A DNA stretch of 64,000 nucleotides from Roseimicrobium sp. ORNL1 (GTDB lineage: Bacteria; Verrucomicrobiota; Verrucomicrobiia; Verrucomicrobiales; Verrucomicrobiaceae). The stretch lies in assembly GCF_011044495.1 (NCBI RefSeq), contig NZ_CP049143.1, forward strand, positions 5,270,001 through 5,334,000. Reading direction: 5' to 3'. Position 1 is the first letter of the stretch, and the number at the start of each line of letters is the position of its first letter. The notes under the pieces are model-generated. The model saw only the letters and a program-made list of their open reading frames with translations. It ran no database searches and was not told the DNA's origin. Below, one piece after another: positions 63,157-64,000 of this stretch. Made by a program: the position numbers and the translations under genes.

Positions 63157-63987
63157 TTAGATGGAAAATTCCGGAGCGGCTTTCACGCGCTTCTGGCTCT
63201 TGTCGAGAATACTGAGATTTTTCTCCTCGTAAATCACGAGTGAATTTGGCGGCACGCTATGCATGAGGAAGACGTTCGCACCGATGGTGGAGTTCGCTCC
63301 CAGGATGGTCTCTCCACCGAGGATGGTGGAGTTGGGATAGATGGTGACGTTGTCCTCCACATTGGGATGCCGCTTCTGGCCCTTCACCGCCTGACCAGTC
63401 TCTGTCTTGGCTATGCTGCGCGCCCCGAGGGTGACGCCATGATAAATTTTCACATTGTTGCCAATGCGGCAGGTCTCGCCAATCACGACACCGGTGCCGT
63501 GGTCGATGAAGAAGTGCGTGCCGATGCTGGCACCGGGATGAATGTCGATGCCCGTGCGTGAGTGAGCCCACTCCGTCATCATGCGTGGCACCACCGGTGC
63601 ACCCGCCTTGTGCAGGAGATGCGCGCAACGCTGAATCGCGATGGCCTCGATGCACGGATACGAAAGGATAATCTCTTCGCGGCTCACTGCGGAAGGATCG
63701 CCATCGTAGGCGCATTCCACATCCGTGAGCAGCAGTTCACGCACACCCGGGAGCGTCTGGCAGAACTTGCGCAGAATGGGAGGCGTCTTGCCCGTGGGTT
63801 TCTTCGGATCGCCGATGCGCACGGCTTTGCGCACTTGATCCTCCAACCGCAGCATCACACGGGAGAAACGCTGGCTGGTCACTTCCACGAGCAGGCCGTG
63901 GTGCAGCGCATCGTCATCATGGAACCCGGGGAAGAGGATCTGCAGCAGTTCCTCACATATCTGGCCCACCGCGCCCTTGGAGGGCAT
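63157..63987 (-). CDS. cysE: serine O-acetyltransferase, possibly truncated by the window edge
   Basis: At least 276 aa. The C-terminal half is a left-handed beta-helix with HPGASIGTHFFIDHGTGVVIGETCRIGNNVKIYHGVTLGA; the family catalytic His is in the FIDHGTG segment. The N-terminal helical domain ends in SYPCIEAIAIQRCAHLLHKAG. It forms O-acetylserine from serine and acetyl-CoA and is usually feedback-inhibited by cysteine. ATG 63987 is the last start in view, but the frame stays open to the edge at 64000. Related large EpsC-type enzymes begin earlier, so the true start may lie outside. It is the first gene of the cysE-cysK pair. Confidence 0.92.
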   Translation of the reverse strand: MPSKGAVGQICEELLQILFPGFHDDDALHHGLLVEVTSQRFSRVMLRLEDQVRKAVRIGDPKKPTGKTPPILRKFCQTLPGVRELLLTDVECAYDGDPSAVSREEIILSYPCIEAIAIQRCAHLLHKAGAPVVPRMMTEWAHSRTGIDIHPGASIGTHFFIDHGTGVVIGETCRIGNNVKIYHGVTLGARSIAKTETGQAVKGQKRHPNVEDNVTIYPNSTILGGETILGANSTIGANVFLMHSVPPNSLVIYEEKNLSILDKSQKRVKAAPEFSI

Positions 63988-64000
63988 GTTATGGGAATCG

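Overview
The window reads as chromosome of a free-living, Gram-negative member of the Verrucomicrobiota (Verrucomicrobiales-like). The call rests on gene content, not on a database search: a DUF1501 protein paired with a planctomycete-type cytochrome c/DUF1549/DUF1553 protein, two formylglycine-type sulfatases, two giant autotransporter-repeat proteins ending in a PEP-CTERM-like tail (V-[VI]-P-E-P-x-R-M ... RRRR), PQQ-type propeller proteins, a SWIB-domain protein with a histone-H1-like tail, and LPS genes (lpxA, lptD). Base composition is GC-rich, and many starts lack a clear Shine-Dalgarno sequence. I see no tRNA, rRNA, CRISPR array or prophage.

Layout. 0-0.6 kb: the end of a truncated gene and a small acidic hypothetical. 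0.6-12 kb: a soluble hybrid histidine kinase, a secreted propeller protein, a three-gene operon (secretin-like secreted protein, ECF sigma factor, small membrane protein that may be its anti-sigma), a MOSC protein overlapping tail-to-tail with a TauE/SafE exporter, pgi, a small membrane protein and a sulfatase. 12-16 kb: an orphan 1252-aa protein with a possible GT-A glycosyltransferase core, preceded by a candidate promoter/operator. 16-31 kb: mostly housekeeping genes (propeller protein, cation efflux, polyprenyl diphosphate synthase behind a perfect CRP-type palindrome, RadC, lpxA, lptD, UDP-glucose dehydrogenase, rsmB, an S4 protein, class II aldolase), with a perfect 27-bp inverted repeat between radC and lpxA. 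30.6-31.6 kb: a REP-associated (RAYT, HUH) transposase with its palindromic repeats. 31.6-52 kb: secreted and surface proteins suited to polysaccharide use (sialate O-acetylesterase-like, a metallopeptidase-like protein, a 1698-aa repeat protein, DUF1501/PSD1, a SUMF1-fold protein lacking the FGE cysteines, a 1454-aa propeller protein, an FG-GAP protein) and one gene relic. 52-53.6 kb: the SWIB gene, then about 950 bp of palindrome-rich non-coding DNA holding a MITE-like element. 53.6-64 kb: a 1907-aa repeat protein, a sulfatase, a sulfate-binding protein behind a structured leader that may encode a short peptide, then convergent cysK and cysE.

How the genes may work together (inference): sulfatases release sulfate from sulfated polysaccharides, the sulfate-binding protein captures it, and CysE/CysK make cysteine. 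The secreted propeller, esterase, cytochrome and repeat proteins fit surface attachment and processing of such glycans. The least explained items are the 1252-aa protein, the leader before the sulfate-binding protein gene, the MITE-like element, and the sigma-factor operon.
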